Shown: positions 27,140-37,575 of the stretch, piece by piece | Position numbering within the stretch: the first letter of the stretch is position 1 | Layout of the letters: every line of letters starts with the position of its first letter | From: Prorocentrum cordatum | Taxonomy: Eukaryota; Sar; Dinophyceae; Prorocentrales; Prorocentraceae | Direction of reading: 5' to 3' | Length of the DNA stretch: 38,301 bases | Assembly: GCA_963575745.1 (NCBI GenBank) | Contig: CAUYUJ010017889.1 | Coordinates: 51,081 to 89,381, forward strand | Made by a program: the position numbers and the translations under genes | Notes under the pieces: model-generated | The model's database searches: none | What the model was told of the DNA's origin: nothing | Seen by the model: the letters and a program-made list of their open reading frames with translations, nothing else

Positions 27140-27730
27140 GTACCTGTTGGGCGCGCCCTGGGGCTCTCTGGTCGACCCTCTTGGGCGCGCCCTGGGCTCT
27201 CTTGGGCCGTTTTGGGGGGCCCATTGGGGTCTGTTTCGGGACCTCTTTTGGTGTTTTTTCAGACCTTTTGGGGGGCATCTTGGGACTTCTTGGGCGCTCC
27301 TTGGAGCCTCTTGGGGTCTCCTGGGGGCTTCTTGGGCCAAAACGCTCGAATCTTCGGTTCCTCGTCCCCGTCTTGGGCGCCGACTTGGGGCATTCTTGGG
27401 CGGTTTGGGCGCCTCGGGGGCCGTCTTGGCCCCCTCGTGGGCCGTCTTGGAGCCCTCTTGGGGGCGTCCTCGACCAGCCTGGGTGCCTCTTGGGCCGTCT
27501 TGGACGCAGTGGAAGCCCAAAAAGCGAACACGCCAAAAACATAAGTTTCCCTATAGGAACTCGACGATGTTTGCTTATTGGGGCTCTCTCGGGGTGCCTC
27601 TTGGGGCGTGTTCGGGGCCTTCGGGTGCCTTCTTGGCGTCATGGGAGTCGTCTTGAAAGACATCCAGAGCCATCGGAGCGCGTTTTCGAGCGTTCCAAAA
27701 CCATCTTCGGGCGATCTTGGACAGCCCCCG
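27140..27730 (+). repeat. CTTGGGGCC-type dispersed repeat array
   Basis: TCTTGGGCGCGCCCTGGGGCTCT at the start repeats twice. CTTGGGGTCTCCTGGGGGCTTC, CGTGGGCCGTCTTGGAGC and CTCGGGGTGCCTCTTGGGGC follow. The linker at 27505-27580 reads GGAAGCCCAAAAAGCGAACA, then CGCCAAAAACAT. Frames are repeat translations. Confidence 0.8.
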
Positions 27731-27809
27731 GCGCTCCGGCAAGGCTCCCGGCGCGCCGGGCCCCACATGTGCGCTCGGGGTCCCGGCCCCGGCCCCCGGA
27801 CCCGGCCGG

Positions 27810-27810
<1 letters not shown>

Positions 27811-27860
<50 letters not shown>

Positions 27861-27861
27861 G
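27811..27861. repeat. (CT)n followed by (AT)n
   Basis: About 20 CT units, then ATATATATATG. Confidence 0.95.
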
Positions 27862-27889
27862 TAGATATTCAATTGCGGAACCGAGCGGG

Positions 27890-28200
27890 CGGCGTTGCCT
27901 CCCGTTACCTCCCGTGGCCTCCGGCAGCCTCCACTTGCCTCCCGCGTGGCCTTCTTCTGCCGCCGCTGCCCCACGCCGCCTCGCGTGGCCTCCTCCCATT
28001 GAGCCTCGTGGCCTCCCACTGCCGGGCCTATTACCCCTATCCCTATCCCTATCCTCTCCCCATCCCTGTCCCTGCCTATCCCTACCCCTATCCCTATCCC
28101 TCCCTATCCCTGTCCCTCCCTATCCCTACCCCTATTCATATCCCCTCACTATCCCTATCCCACTGTCGTGGCATCCCTATCCCTCTATCCCCATCCTTTG
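27890..28200 (+). repeat. Composite low-complexity module, copy 2 (5' flank of the LINE)
   Basis: GCCTCCCGTTACCTCCCGTGGCC-type dodecamers (27895-28022) are followed by CCCTATCCCTATCC hexamers (28027-28200) with a TCGTGGCATCCC near 28169. Same order and strand as 23257-23575 and 32870-33150. Confidence 0.8.
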
Positions 28201-28409
28201 TATCCATCTCCTGTGCTGGAAGGAACCGAAGTCCCCAAACCCTTTGGGCCTTTGCGAGGGGAACAAAAGTTAGGAGGGCCGAACACATCAGGGATCGGGG
28301 GTCTGTTCTGCAGAGGTCTCAGGCCGAACCGCCCACATGTATCATCTCTAATGCGAAGACGGGGACCTCAATGAGGCCACGTCTTCACTGTGTTATGAGG
28401 GTGAGTGAG

Positions 28410-28419
28410 TTGGCTCAAG
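28410..28419 (+). other. Possible truncated spliced-leader end upstream of LINE ORF1
   Basis: TTGGCTCAAG equals the last ten bases of the dinoflagellate spliced leader and sits 104 bases before the ORF1 ATG. Ten bases can match by chance (expected about 0.07 times in a window this size, counting both strands), and the preceding bases do not match. Confidence 0.25.
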
Positions 28420-28522
28420 GCCATTTGCGAGCAGTTGCGTGGCGAGTCTACTTACACTCACATTCACAATTCCGTTCCCTTTTCCCTACCCTCTGATACC
28501 ACTACGCACCAAGTCGGCGCCG

Positions 28523-29846
28523 ATGGCCGGATCGCCGCGGAATCTTGAGCAGGAGTTAGAGGCCATGATGTCTCCCACATCACCTCCGAAGACTGGGAAT
28601 ACCCGCATGGCCGGCACTCCTGTCGGAAGTCTCGTGAAGGACCCATGGGGACAGATGAGGGAGGACAAGAAAGCTCGGATTGGACATGGTCCTCATTCCC
28701 CCCTTGCTCCTCTTCTTGGCGAGGAACGCCCAGGACACCGCGAGCAGCAGGAGGGCTACGTCCCGATGCCCGAGGACGATTCCGAAGACGAGCTGATCGA
28801 GACGCCGGCCCGCAAGCCGAATCTCGACAAGCAGAACGACGTGACCATGGCTGGCATCGCTAGCCTCCTGCAGGAGCAGCTGTCCCATATGACGGCAGAG
28901 GTCAAGAGCCTGCGCGCAGAACTCGGCAAGCTCGATGCCAAGGTCACGAGCATCGGAGAGACGCTGGCTGGCCGCATAGACCACGTGGAGACTGCCATTC
29001 TCGATATCGAAGCGCGGGTGGAGAAGCTGGAGAACGTGCACGAACTGCTGAAGGATAAGCCGACCTACGCCCCCCAGGAGCTTGACACCAAGATCAAGGA
29101 CTACATCAGGGAGGCCATGACGCAAGAGAGCACGCAGCAGACTCCAGTCTGCACGCAATCCGCGGGCGATCCGAGCGCAGAGAAGCGCTCCGTGACCATG
29201 GTCGTCGGCAACATCGCCAGCCTCGACTCGACACCCTCTCGAAGGCCGAGGAGTGATTGCAGGAAAAGCTAACGTCCTTGAAGGCCCTCATCCCGACCAA
29301 TACCTACACGAAGGGGGATTTCGTTGGAGTGCTATTCGCGGAGTTCCAGAACTCTGTGGAGAAGAACGCCGCCGTGGACGTCTTGAGGAGGACGGGATTG
29401 CAATCGGGTGGGAAAAACGTGTGGGCCAACCAAGACCGCCCTATCACCGAGAGTGCGGCAAGGAACTTCTGTTTTGGATTAAAACGCAGATTCAAAAAGG
29501 CATGGAACATTCCCTTCACAGTGTCCGTCCACGATTCTGCTTCTTACACGGTGACAGTGGGCGGCGAGCTCGCACTGACTACACATGTGTTCCCTGATCG
29601 TGTGACCCACCAGTGGCACGGGACGTGGGCTGGGTGGGGGAGGAGCTTCACAAATACCCCGAGGTCGTGGATCTCCTGGACAGGTCGAACCAATTGGTCG
29701 CAAAGGCAGCGGCCGGCATGAAGGGATCGAAGGGCGGCGTCGGGGGCTTGTCGAAGGGGGCCACAGGGCGCCATCCAGAATCCAGACACAATTGTTTCAC
29801 CCGCAGTCGGCCATACTGCTCCTATATATCGATTAAGAACTCATGA
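28523..29846 (+). pseudogene. LINE ORF1 protein (RNA-binding chaperone type), frameshifted
   Basis: ORF1 proteins coat the element RNA. The start at 28523 (CGATGGCC) is preferred to an upstream in-frame ATG at 28439, because the upstream residues look like 5'UTR translation. Codons about 1-100 are Pro/Ser/charged-rich. About 110-190 is a heptad-like coiled coil (LLQEQLSHMTAEVKSLRAEL, then VEKLENVHELL). About 225 starts an RRM-like region (VTMVVGNIASLD) whose RNP1-like strand is VGVLFAEFQNS. Breaks: a frame change near 29225-29235 into frame 1, an in-frame TGA at 29254-29256 where Trp would be expected after KAEE, and another frame change near 29610. After that EELHKYPEVVDLLDRSNQLV continues to TGA 29844-29846. 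That stop overlaps the ATG that probably begins ORF2. Confidence 0.75.
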
Positions 29847-29940
29847 GTGCATTCAAGGCGCGACCAGAGCACGGCAAGGCAACGCTAGCACTGGACGAGG
29901 AGGGGCTGATTTCCGAGGAGGGCGCTTGCAAACCTGTGCA

Positions 29941-30690
29941 GTGGATATCGTTATCGGTTCGTGGAACGTCGAGGGCATGACGGAGGCGGAGGAGGAGGAA
30001 CTGTAGATGTACATGGAGAAACTGGGCATCGACGTGCTCGCCATCCAAGAGACTCACAAGCACGAGTCCGTTTACTATAGGACCAAACGTGGGTTTTTGG
30101 TTGTTCTATCTGGAAGCCCTGGCTCCGATGAGACTGCTGGAGTTGGTTTTCTCGTATCGCCGCGGGCTCGCAAGAGCGTTACTGGATTCAAGAGGATGGG
30201 CGAGAGGAGTTCGTATTCAAGCTTCGTGTTCGGGGCGGAAAGGCGCCGATCTTCAGCATATACGCCCCTCATAATGGGAAGCCGGGCGATGATAGGCAAG
30301 ACGTTTACAATCAGCTGGGCAGTATTATTGCGACATGGGCATGCCTTGGTGTTGGGAGACTTTAACGCTAGGCTGCACAGGCGATTCGGGAGAGAGGAGT
30401 TGACTCTGGGAGACCACGTCTTCGGAGACCCGCAGGCTCAACACAACCCTCTGTCGAACCGAAGCCTGCTCATGGAGTTATGCGAGCGAGAGGGACTGGC
30501 TGTCGCCAACACGTTCTTCGACCATTCCGCGGATAATCAAATCACATGCTACAATGTGGGATCCCATCCAGGAGATTGGGCTGTGCCGCAACATGTTGGT
30601 CAAATCGATGTTCTTTTATGCGACGTGGACTGCATGAATCTGGTGCACTTGCTTCTCATCACTTACTGTTGCAATGCCGTGTGCGCATAG
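29941..30690 (+). pseudogene. ORF2 endonuclease (EEP/APE) domain
   Basis: VDIVIGSWNVEGM opens the domain. TAG at 30004-30006 interrupts it, and IDVLAIQETH, with the catalytic Glu, follows. Around 30204-30330 the sensible frame is +3 (EEFVFKLRVRGGKAPIFSIYAPHNG), so a pair of compensating frameshifts brackets this stretch. Frame 1 then resumes with ALVLGDFNARL (GDxN) and HVGQIDVLLCDVD. A last frame change near 30645 leads to ALASHHLLLQC, where SDH is expected. The Asp is missing or replaced by His, so one catalytic residue appears lost. Confidence 0.8.
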
Positions 30691-32351
30691 ATATTTCGAA
30701 ATCAAAGCACGAGAAGGACTCGAAACCAGAGCTGTCAGCATTGGCCAACGCTGTAGCCCAACATTTGTTTGCTGATACTTTCATCAACCATATGCCCGAA
30801 TTGTGCCAACACCACCCCCTGGACAACTTACATGATACCGTGTTCAATGCTTTCGCTGCTGCCGCAGAATGCCTCCCACGAGAGGCGGAACGAAGAAAGC
30901 AACCGTGGGTGATCAGCGCCACGATGGAGCTCATCACCAGGCGGAACGAGGCGAGACGACAAAGGGATTCAGCGATGGAGAAACGACGTTTTCACGGAAA
31001 GATCATATCATCCATCAAGAAGGATAAGGAGCACTGGTTCTACGGACTGTTGGAGAACGGCGACTGGGACCAGGTGCGCAAGCTCCGGAAGCGCCGCGGC
31101 GCCACCCAGGGGCGATTGCGGGACCTACGCGGCCAAGAAGTTGATAGCGACGAGCGGGCCCAGACTCTGGCCGAGTACTTCGCTACAATGCAGTGGGCCG
31201 TGCGGCCGGTCACTGCCGTGGTCGATCCGGAACCGTTGGGGCCCCAACTACCAATGAAGGCAGGCCCGATTACCAAGGCGGAAGTGTGCGCAGCAACACG
31301 TACGCTGAAACGGAATCGCGCGGCTGGCAATGACGGCGTCCCAGCTTAGTTTTTGAAAGCAATCTGAAGCTCAGGCACGCCAGCATGCGAGTGGGCCGTT
31401 CTGCTTTGCAGTCGGTGTTGGACGGAAGCGTCTGTGCCCGACGCCTGGCACAAAGCGATTGTCACGGCCATCTTCGAGAAAGGCGACGTCGCCCAGTGCG
31501 AGAACTACAGCCCGATATCACTTCTACCCATCGGGTACAAGCTCTACGCCGCGATATTGCTTGCACGCTTGAAGAGCGCGGGCGCCGAGGACCGGATTTG
31601 GGGAACGCAGTTTGGATTCTGGACTGGTAGCGGAACGGCCGACGCACTGTTCGTCGCACGGCGGCTGATCGAAGACACCGTGGACACAGCGTGTGGGAGG
31701 TTGCTTCTTCTCGCACTCGACTGGGCTAAGACATTCGACAGCGTGTCGCCAGATAGCCTCCTGCAGACGTTGATCCGCTTCGGCATCCCTGATCACTTTG
31801 CCGCCGCTGTGAAGGGAATCTACAACAATAGGAGCTTCCGCGTCCTGGGTGCTGGCTCAACTTCCGAATCTTGGCCGCTGGAGTTCGGCATATCGCAGGG
31901 ATGCCCATTATTACCTTTTTCGTTCTCGATCGTGATAACGGTCCTCATGCACGACGCAAGGCTGAACTTTGCTGGTCATGGGAAGTTGCAATCCAACTCA
32001 ATTCCGGTTAGCGAGCTCATGTACGCCGACGACACCCTTATAGTCGGAGCAGAAGAAGAGTTCGTCTACCAGCTGATGGAGTGCGTGCGCGAGGCCGGGA
32101 GGAACTATGGATTGGGGTTCAATTGGGGCAAGCTCGAGGTCCTGTCCGTGGAATGCGAGACGCATATTGCCCGACCAGACGGGTCAACGATTCCGCAGAG
32201 GGACAGTATGATCTACCTGGGCGGGCTACTGAACGCCGACGGCGGCAGCGGCCCTGAGCTGAGCAGAAGGATCGGCATTGCATACAGGCAATTCCATAGT
32301 TTGTGTAACATTTGGAAGCATGCGAAGCTTTCACTTTCCAAGAAGGTCTAG
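30690..32351 (+). pseudogene. ORF2 reverse transcriptase domain
   Basis: One frame carries the whole RT. RNRAAGNDGVPA is followed by TAG, then FLKAI (a family Glu is likely at the TAG position). Next come the finger/motif segment CENYSPISLLPIGYKLYAAI, then QFGFWTGSGTADALF. Motif A is LALDWAKTFDSV, motif B is FGISQGCPLLPFSFSI, and motif C is LMYADDTLIVG. The grip/thumb region has IYLGGLLNADGG. The YADD aspartates, the motif A Asp and the SQG of motif B are all intact. The 31347 and 31365 stops lie just before motif A and would truncate the protein. The domain is typical in length for a LINE. Confidence 0.92.
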
Positions 32352-32869
32352 ATTTGCCAATCTTGCGTAGTATCTGGCCTGATGTCTTGCTTGCACACTC
32401 TGTGGCTGAACCAAGCAGAACTCCGAAAACCGGATGCTTTCCAAGCGCGCTGCCTCCGCAGAGTGGCTGGCATAGCGCATTCGCTCGTTAGCCGTGTTTC
32501 GAATGATGCCGTCTTGGCCCAGTGCAGCCGTCAGAAATAAAGCAGCCAGTTAGCATACCGGCAGCCTGTGCTGGGTAAGGCGGCCCAACTTCCAGGCGAC
32601 AGCGCCGTCCGACGCTGCATGCTCGCCCCCAGGTCTTTCTCGCTTTCCCGCTCGGGAGGTCGCCCGGGACGCGGCCGGCCGAAGAACACGTGGAAATGGC
32701 TTGCAAGGCAGCCGGCGACGCTGACAGATTGTGTCAACTATGGTAAGGGAACGCCAGCATTTGGCGTCACGCGGCACGCAATTTTTGCACGCACAGAGCA
32801 AGGTGATTGCAGTTTGCACATTGCTGCCAACGCACCTTTGACGTGCATGGCGCTCTCTCTCCCTAGCCC

Positions 32870-33150
32870 CATACCTGCCCCTACCCCGCGGCCACCGGCT
32901 GCCTCCCGTGGCCTACCATTTACCTCCCGTGGCCTGTCGCTGCCATCCCGTGGCCTCACCCTGCCGTCTCCGTTCCTGCACCCCTCCTTCGATCCCTGCC
33001 CCTCCATCCTAGATCGACATCCCTATCCCCCTTTATCCCTATCCTAACCACCTTTCCCCTCTATCTATCCCTGTCCATGTATCCTCGATAGTTATCCCTC
33101 TATCTCTGTCCCCCTATCCCACGATCCCCCCTATCGTGACCCCCCATCCC
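32870..33150 (+). repeat. Composite low-complexity module, copy 3 (3' flank of the LINE)
   Basis: Sub-blocks are CCTCCCGTGGCC/TACCTCCCGTGGCC (32889-32965), CCCTATCCC-type hexamers (33018-33120), and TATCGTGACCCCCC (33130-33147). It mirrors 27890-28200 across the LINE. Confidence 0.78.
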
Positions 33151-33194
33151 AACGCTATCCCAAGAACCTGAGAAACACAAATCCGCACCCATAC

Positions 33195-33333
33195 ACATAG
33201 ACACACACACACAGACACACACACGCACACACACACGAACACACACACACACACACACACGCACGCACACACACACGCACACGCACACGCACACACTCTC
33301 TCACACACACGCACACAAACACACGCACACAGA
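33195..33333. repeat. (CA)n microsatellite with ACGCAC variants
   Basis: About 140 bases of CA dinucleotides broken by GC, GA and TCTCTC. Confidence 0.96.
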
Positions 33334-34387
33334 CAGCATCAAGACCAGCTTGACAACGCATCGTTGCCAGCCCGCGGAAATTGTCCCGCAGCGCCAGGAC
33401 ACCATCAAACTCTGGAGCTGCCATACATTAAAGGCAAGGCCAGGGAGCGAATAGGTGATGAGATTGTCGGCGGCAAGCGCGAATAACTTCGCGCCCTCGA
33501 GGGCGCCTTTGGGCAAGCGAGGGGTGAAATGGAAAAGGGGAAGGCCTCCTCAGCAGGCTCGGAAGTCCCCCGGCCCTCTGAGCTGTCCAAGCCTTCCCCG
33601 AAGACAGAAACTCACAACTTCTCGGAAGACGCGAGGGTTCCCGAGAAGTCCCGCCGCCCTCTGAGCAGGCCTCCTCCTTTGAAGGGGCCCTGTGACACAC
33701 AAATAAATACACACATATAACAGCATTCCCCATATTTTCAAACAATTTCTTGGTTTTTGTCTTCCCCCCACTTTCCATATTTTCCAATATTTTCTGGGGA
33801 ATCGACGATTAATTGTGTCTGTGTGTTTCTTCTCCTCCTGATTTCTTTCCCCCCCCTCGCTCGCCGTCGAGATTGACCAGCGCTTTGGCTGCAAACGATC
33901 GGGAGCGGCCAAGAGGGGGGCGTCCAGGGGAGGGGGGGGGGGGGAGGGGGCGAAAATCATGGCCGCGCGGCACGTGCGCGGCTCAAGGGGGGGCCAGGGA
34001 CGCATTGAAACAAGAAGAGGCGTCGTGAAATCTGGGGAGATCTCATGGCCCCCGCCATGATACCCCCCCCCCTACAGTCGGACTCGACTGGACAGGACAC
34101 GCGAGAGGACACGAGACCCTTCCGAGGGCCACGTTGCCGCAGGGCAGGAATGTGGGAAGCATGGGTCGCGAGACACAGGACACGAGGGGACCCTTGACCT
34201 GGCAGGGTCGACCCGCTAATCTGGGCCGACTGCGGTCCTCTCCCCTCTCTGCCGCCCCCGAAGCGAAGTGCACGCGCTTGCACGCCCAGGCTGGCGGAGC
34301 ACGTGCCGCCAGAGCCACCCGCGGGTGCGTGAGCAGAGTGAAACATGAAACAGACAGGCCGCTGGTCACACTCATGTGACGCACATG
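33334..34387. other. Unique sequence with G runs, no gene recognised
   Basis: About 1 kb. A duplicated phrase is present: CGGAAGTCCCCCGGCCCTCTGAGC at about 33560 and AGAAGTCCCGCCGCCCTCTGAGC at about 33643. G-rich runs occur at 33935-33955. No frame is recognisable. Confidence 0.45.
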
Positions 34388-34446
34388 AGGAGGAGGAGGA
34401 GGAGGAGGAGGAGGAGGAGGAGGAGAAGGAGGAGGAGGAGGAAGAA
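34388..34446. repeat. (GAG)n microsatellite
   Basis: GAG/GGA run with AAG breaks. Confidence 0.95.
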
Positions 34447-35355
34447 AGAGGGGGAGGGCTAGCACCAGACAGTGCACAAGCAGAAAGAGACACACGACCG
34501 GTCAGTCGCGCCATGCTTTCACAGCCTCTGGCCAGAAGAAGTCAGCCAAGCGGCCGCGGGTGCCGCCTGTTCTTAGACAGCTGTTCAAAGCCATGTCGCC
34601 TCACATCTGTCAAGAGACCCAAACAACCTGGTATGAAAATAGCAAACGGAGGGAGGAGGGAGGCGGGAGGGGGGTGGGGGATCCTCCTCCCCCTTCATTC
34701 ATTCATTCATGGGCCTTAGGAGGTCAGCCAAACGAAGCTCGCCTGACCTCACCGCAAAACAGACGAGCGGGGCCTCGGCCTCTCCTGGGCCACCAAGGCC
34801 CCGCACCCACGATGCCCAGAGCCCTGGGGCATTGCAGAGGGCTCTTGAGGGCTCGAGGGGTAATCCGCTGGCCGTATCCCCGAAGGGCGCCCCACCCCCG
34901 CCCAGCGATACCCCAGGGGCGCAGCAGAGAAGGGCGACGGGAAGGGTGCGGGCGGGGGGGGCACGGCCAAAGCTGCAAATTCACGAAGAGGCTCGAGGCC
35001 TCCTCCTCCACAAATCCAAGACAAAGCCTTCGACCACCCACACAAGGACGACGCGACCTGCCACCCCAGGTGCAGGCAGCGCCTGGACGGTAGCAGGCCG
35101 CGCCACAGATGTGGGGTAAGCACACGGATGCCTGCCCTGAGGGTCAGTCGCATCGGGCCGTGCGCGATAGGCAGAAACAAAATAAAACGCACACTCACTG
35201 ACTGTTCTGGGCAAAATTTAACTTGAGGCACCCCGCATCTCGCCTGTCTGATCATGTCACCACGCAGCTGGACTGTGGAGGACGCGCCAGGGGCGGCACA
35301 AGCGGGTGCCTTTTGGCCACGGGAGTCGCCCGCGGCGGAAATCGCGCACCTGGGC
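34447..35355. other. Unique sequence, no gene recognised
   Basis: About 0.9 kb of GC-rich sequence. Overlapping frames on both strands are similar in length and none has a recognisable motif. A small CATT repeat (four units) lies at 34694-34710. Confidence 0.45.
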
Positions 35356-35506
35356 TCCTCCTCCCCCTCTTCCTCCTCCTCCTCCTCCTCCTCCTCCTCC
35401 TCCTCCTCCTCCTCCTACTCTCTCCTCTCTCCTCTCTCCTCTCTACTCCTCCTGCTCCTCCTCCTCCTCCTCCTGCTTCTCGCCTCATCCCTCCTCTCCT
35501 CCTCTT
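35356..35506. repeat. (TCC)n and (TCTCTCC)n microsatellite
   Basis: TCC run to about 35415, then CTCTCTCCT units, then TCC/TGC again. Confidence 0.95.
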
Positions 35507-36287
35507 GCTCTTGCGCGCGTGCAACAAAGAGCACGGCTGGCACATGGACCTTCTGAAGTCCTCGCGATCGCGACAATATAATCTGGCCGATGCCCCAGGC
35601 TTTTGCTGGACCATTTCATGGCGCGATCGTGGCGCATCGATGCGCAAACTCTCCAAATGACAGACGGTGCCAATCTGGGAGCACTGCCCACGGAAACCCA
35701 GTCCCTGGTTAGGGGTGCGGCGGCGACTCGTCGCAGGGAGGAGTGGAGGACACGTGGAGGGCAGACCCAGAGAGAGCGCGCCGAGTTGTTGCTCGTCTTG
35801 CGAAGCACGGCGTGCACGAGAGCGGGGAAAGGGAAATTGGGGAAAGGGCGAAAGCCCGCGCGAAAGACAACGGCCGCCGCGACCGTGCGCCAAGAGGGGA
35901 AGGCCGATGAGGCCGGCCTCTTGGCTCGAATATACTCTAAAACATACACACACAAGCTCTACAATTCCAACCGCCAGCTGGTCGCCAGGTCTTCCCGCCC
36001 CTCAGCCCCACGTCGCCTCGGCAATCATGTCCATCTGGAACTCGACGGGGACACCACCGCTGTTATTACCAGCGAGTAGACCCTCAACGCATATGGTAGG
36101 CCTCCACAGGTGTCACAAGGGCACAAGCACATCATATCCCTGGTGGCGAGGCTGGCGGCAGCCCCGTTGTCTTTCAGGCCGTCGGAGTGGCACGGCTGCA
36201 TGCGATGCTCTTTAATCTTGTCACAGCGGAGCTTCCAGCCTGGCTTGTACTGGCGAGGGCCAGTCTGCTGGTCGAGACCGCCCCTGA
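35507..36287. other. Unique sequence, no gene recognised
   Basis: About 0.8 kb. No frame or repeat I can support. Confidence 0.4.
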
Positions 36288-36468
36288 GCATCGTTTAACC
36301 GATCCCCATCCCCACCAGCGTGGGCTGGGCCCCGCTGGCCGATTTGCCCCCCTAGATCGGGATACAGGCTGCTCCATTCGGGTCTCGAGGGGTATATCCC
36401 CAACTGGGGTGGTGAGACGGTGGGGCTCGAGATGTGAATGGGGATGGGGATAAGGACCGGTTAGCGCT
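36288..36468. mobile_element. MITE-like element, copy 2
   Basis: Begins CATCGTTTAACCGATCCCCA and ends with AATGGGGATGGGGATAAGGA, then CCGGTTAGCGCTG. The ends form a diverged inverted repeat (both read ..AACCG.. then CCCCATCCCC). The inside is collinear with 18859-19051: CAGCGTGGGCTG, GCTGGCCGA, CCCCCCTAGATCGGGATA, TTCGGG, and GGTATATCCCCAACTGGGGTGGT. No coding capacity. Confidence 0.72.
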
Positions 36469-37575
36469 GACACTCGGGCGTGACCTCCTCCAAAGACTCA
36501 TGGTGAGAACCGAATCCAAGCAGGCTGCCGACATCCGTGAGACCCAGCGAGCTCGGACACCGCACGGCCAAATTCGGGTGCTCCTGCCTGGGCAGGTCTT
36601 GCCGTGTGAAGGCTTCGGTTGGCTCGCTGGCCACTCACTCGCTGGTCATCTAGATCTCCCACGCTCGGCACATCCACTCCTGGCGTCACTGTTGCTGTGC
36701 CAGGTCCCCATGGACATGGTCAACACGAAGCCATCCTTCGACCGAACCTCCGCGACGACTTAACTCGTGTCGGCCCACTGCGAAAACGTTTTTTCCCAGA
36801 ACCTCGTCGGCAAGCGCGCCAAAGTCTCAATCCGGCACCCGCAATTCCAGAAACTTGTCGATCTCGTTCTTGGCGTGCGACCCGAGGCACGAACGCACCT
36901 GCACGACCTTGCTACCTAGCCAATTGGCTGAGATCTCATATCCTGTGATAAATGTTGTGCACGGCTTTCGCGTTATGGAAAATAATCCGCAGCACAGTCC
37001 GTGAAAACTTCGACCAGCCCGTGCGCGGAAAACTGTGTGAATTGCATTTCGACGCCTGCCATCGTGGGGAGCGCCCAAAAGACGTACGCGCCCAGCTATG
37101 TACATGAACACGGCCCCTTGACCCGCGAGACCTGCCGCGCGATACGAACATTCGCGCAATGCGAACTCTCGAAACCAGCGTGGATTCATGTACATGTACG
37201 TCTTTCTTTCGCTCCTGACATCGGAGCGAACGCACAGGGCCCCGCAACGCCAAATTTATGGTGGTATATGTTCAGTTCGGGTGCCCGGGCATGCTAATTG
37301 GCCTGTCGAGCATTGTCATGGAAGGGAGACCTTGACGGAACATTTAACTCACGCAAGCCATGTGTTATCTAAGCAGAGCTTTCACGGACCCGATCTGATT
37401 TGACACGTTCCCCAAACAACGCCTGTGCAGAGGGGTCCCCAGCCATCTGGGTGTAACTGGTGTGGGGAGTGCGTTCTTCCAACCCCCTTCTTCACCTTCG
37501 GGGAGGGGCTTGCCCATCCCCGTACCCAACTCCCTCGATCTGTCCAGTTCGCGAGGTGTTAGGGGATTCTTCTTG
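36469..37575. other. Unique sequence, possible minus-strand coding remnant only
   Basis: A 122-codon minus frame at 37195-36827 ends with SHAKNEIDKFLELRVPD and a stop. Sequence beyond it, in another frame, still reads protein-like (ADEVLGKNVFAVGRHEL). This may be a decayed coding fragment, but I recognise no family. Otherwise nothing is seen. Confidence 0.3.

Larger units (their letters stand above)
29843..32830 (+). pseudogene. LINE ORF2 polyprotein (endonuclease-reverse transcriptase), broken
   Basis: ORF2 nicks the target and copies the element RNA in place. The likely ATG at 29843 overlaps the ORF1 stop as ATGA. A frame change near 29930-29941 is needed to reach the endonuclease. The RT frame carries TAG 31347-31349, TGA 31365-31367, TAG 32349-32351 and TAA 32538-32540. 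After the RT, the frame continues with a C-terminal domain (CLHTLWLNQAELRKPDAFQ, ARCLRRVAGIAHSLVSRVSN, then RPGRGRPKNTWKWL), the kind seen at the end of many protist LINE polyproteins. The true 3' end of the frame is unclear, because sequence after about 32830 grades into the low-complexity module. Confidence 0.82.
28440..32860 (+). mobile_element. Near full-length two-ORF LINE (non-LTR retrotransposon), inactivated
   Basis: The order is ORF1 (coiled coil plus RRM-like), then ORF2 (EEP endonuclease, reverse transcriptase, C-terminal domain), as in L1/Tx1-like non-LTR elements. Borders are approximate. The 5' border lies somewhere between the composite module ending at 28200 and ORF1 at 28523, and the 3' border lies before the next module at about 32870. 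No poly(A) tail or target duplication could be identified. Reading all domains requires at least six frame changes and several stop codons, so the copy is dead, yet motif residues are well preserved and it looks fairly young. Confidence 0.88.

Noticed and set aside
28027-28200. Interstitial telomere
   Set aside because: The unit is CCCTAT with many variants, not the CCCTAAA expected for TTTAGGG telomeres, and it is embedded in a composite module.
33957-36215. Assorted 100-190 codon frames on both strands
   Set aside because: No motif, heavy mutual overlap, and low-complexity segments from GAG/TCC runs.
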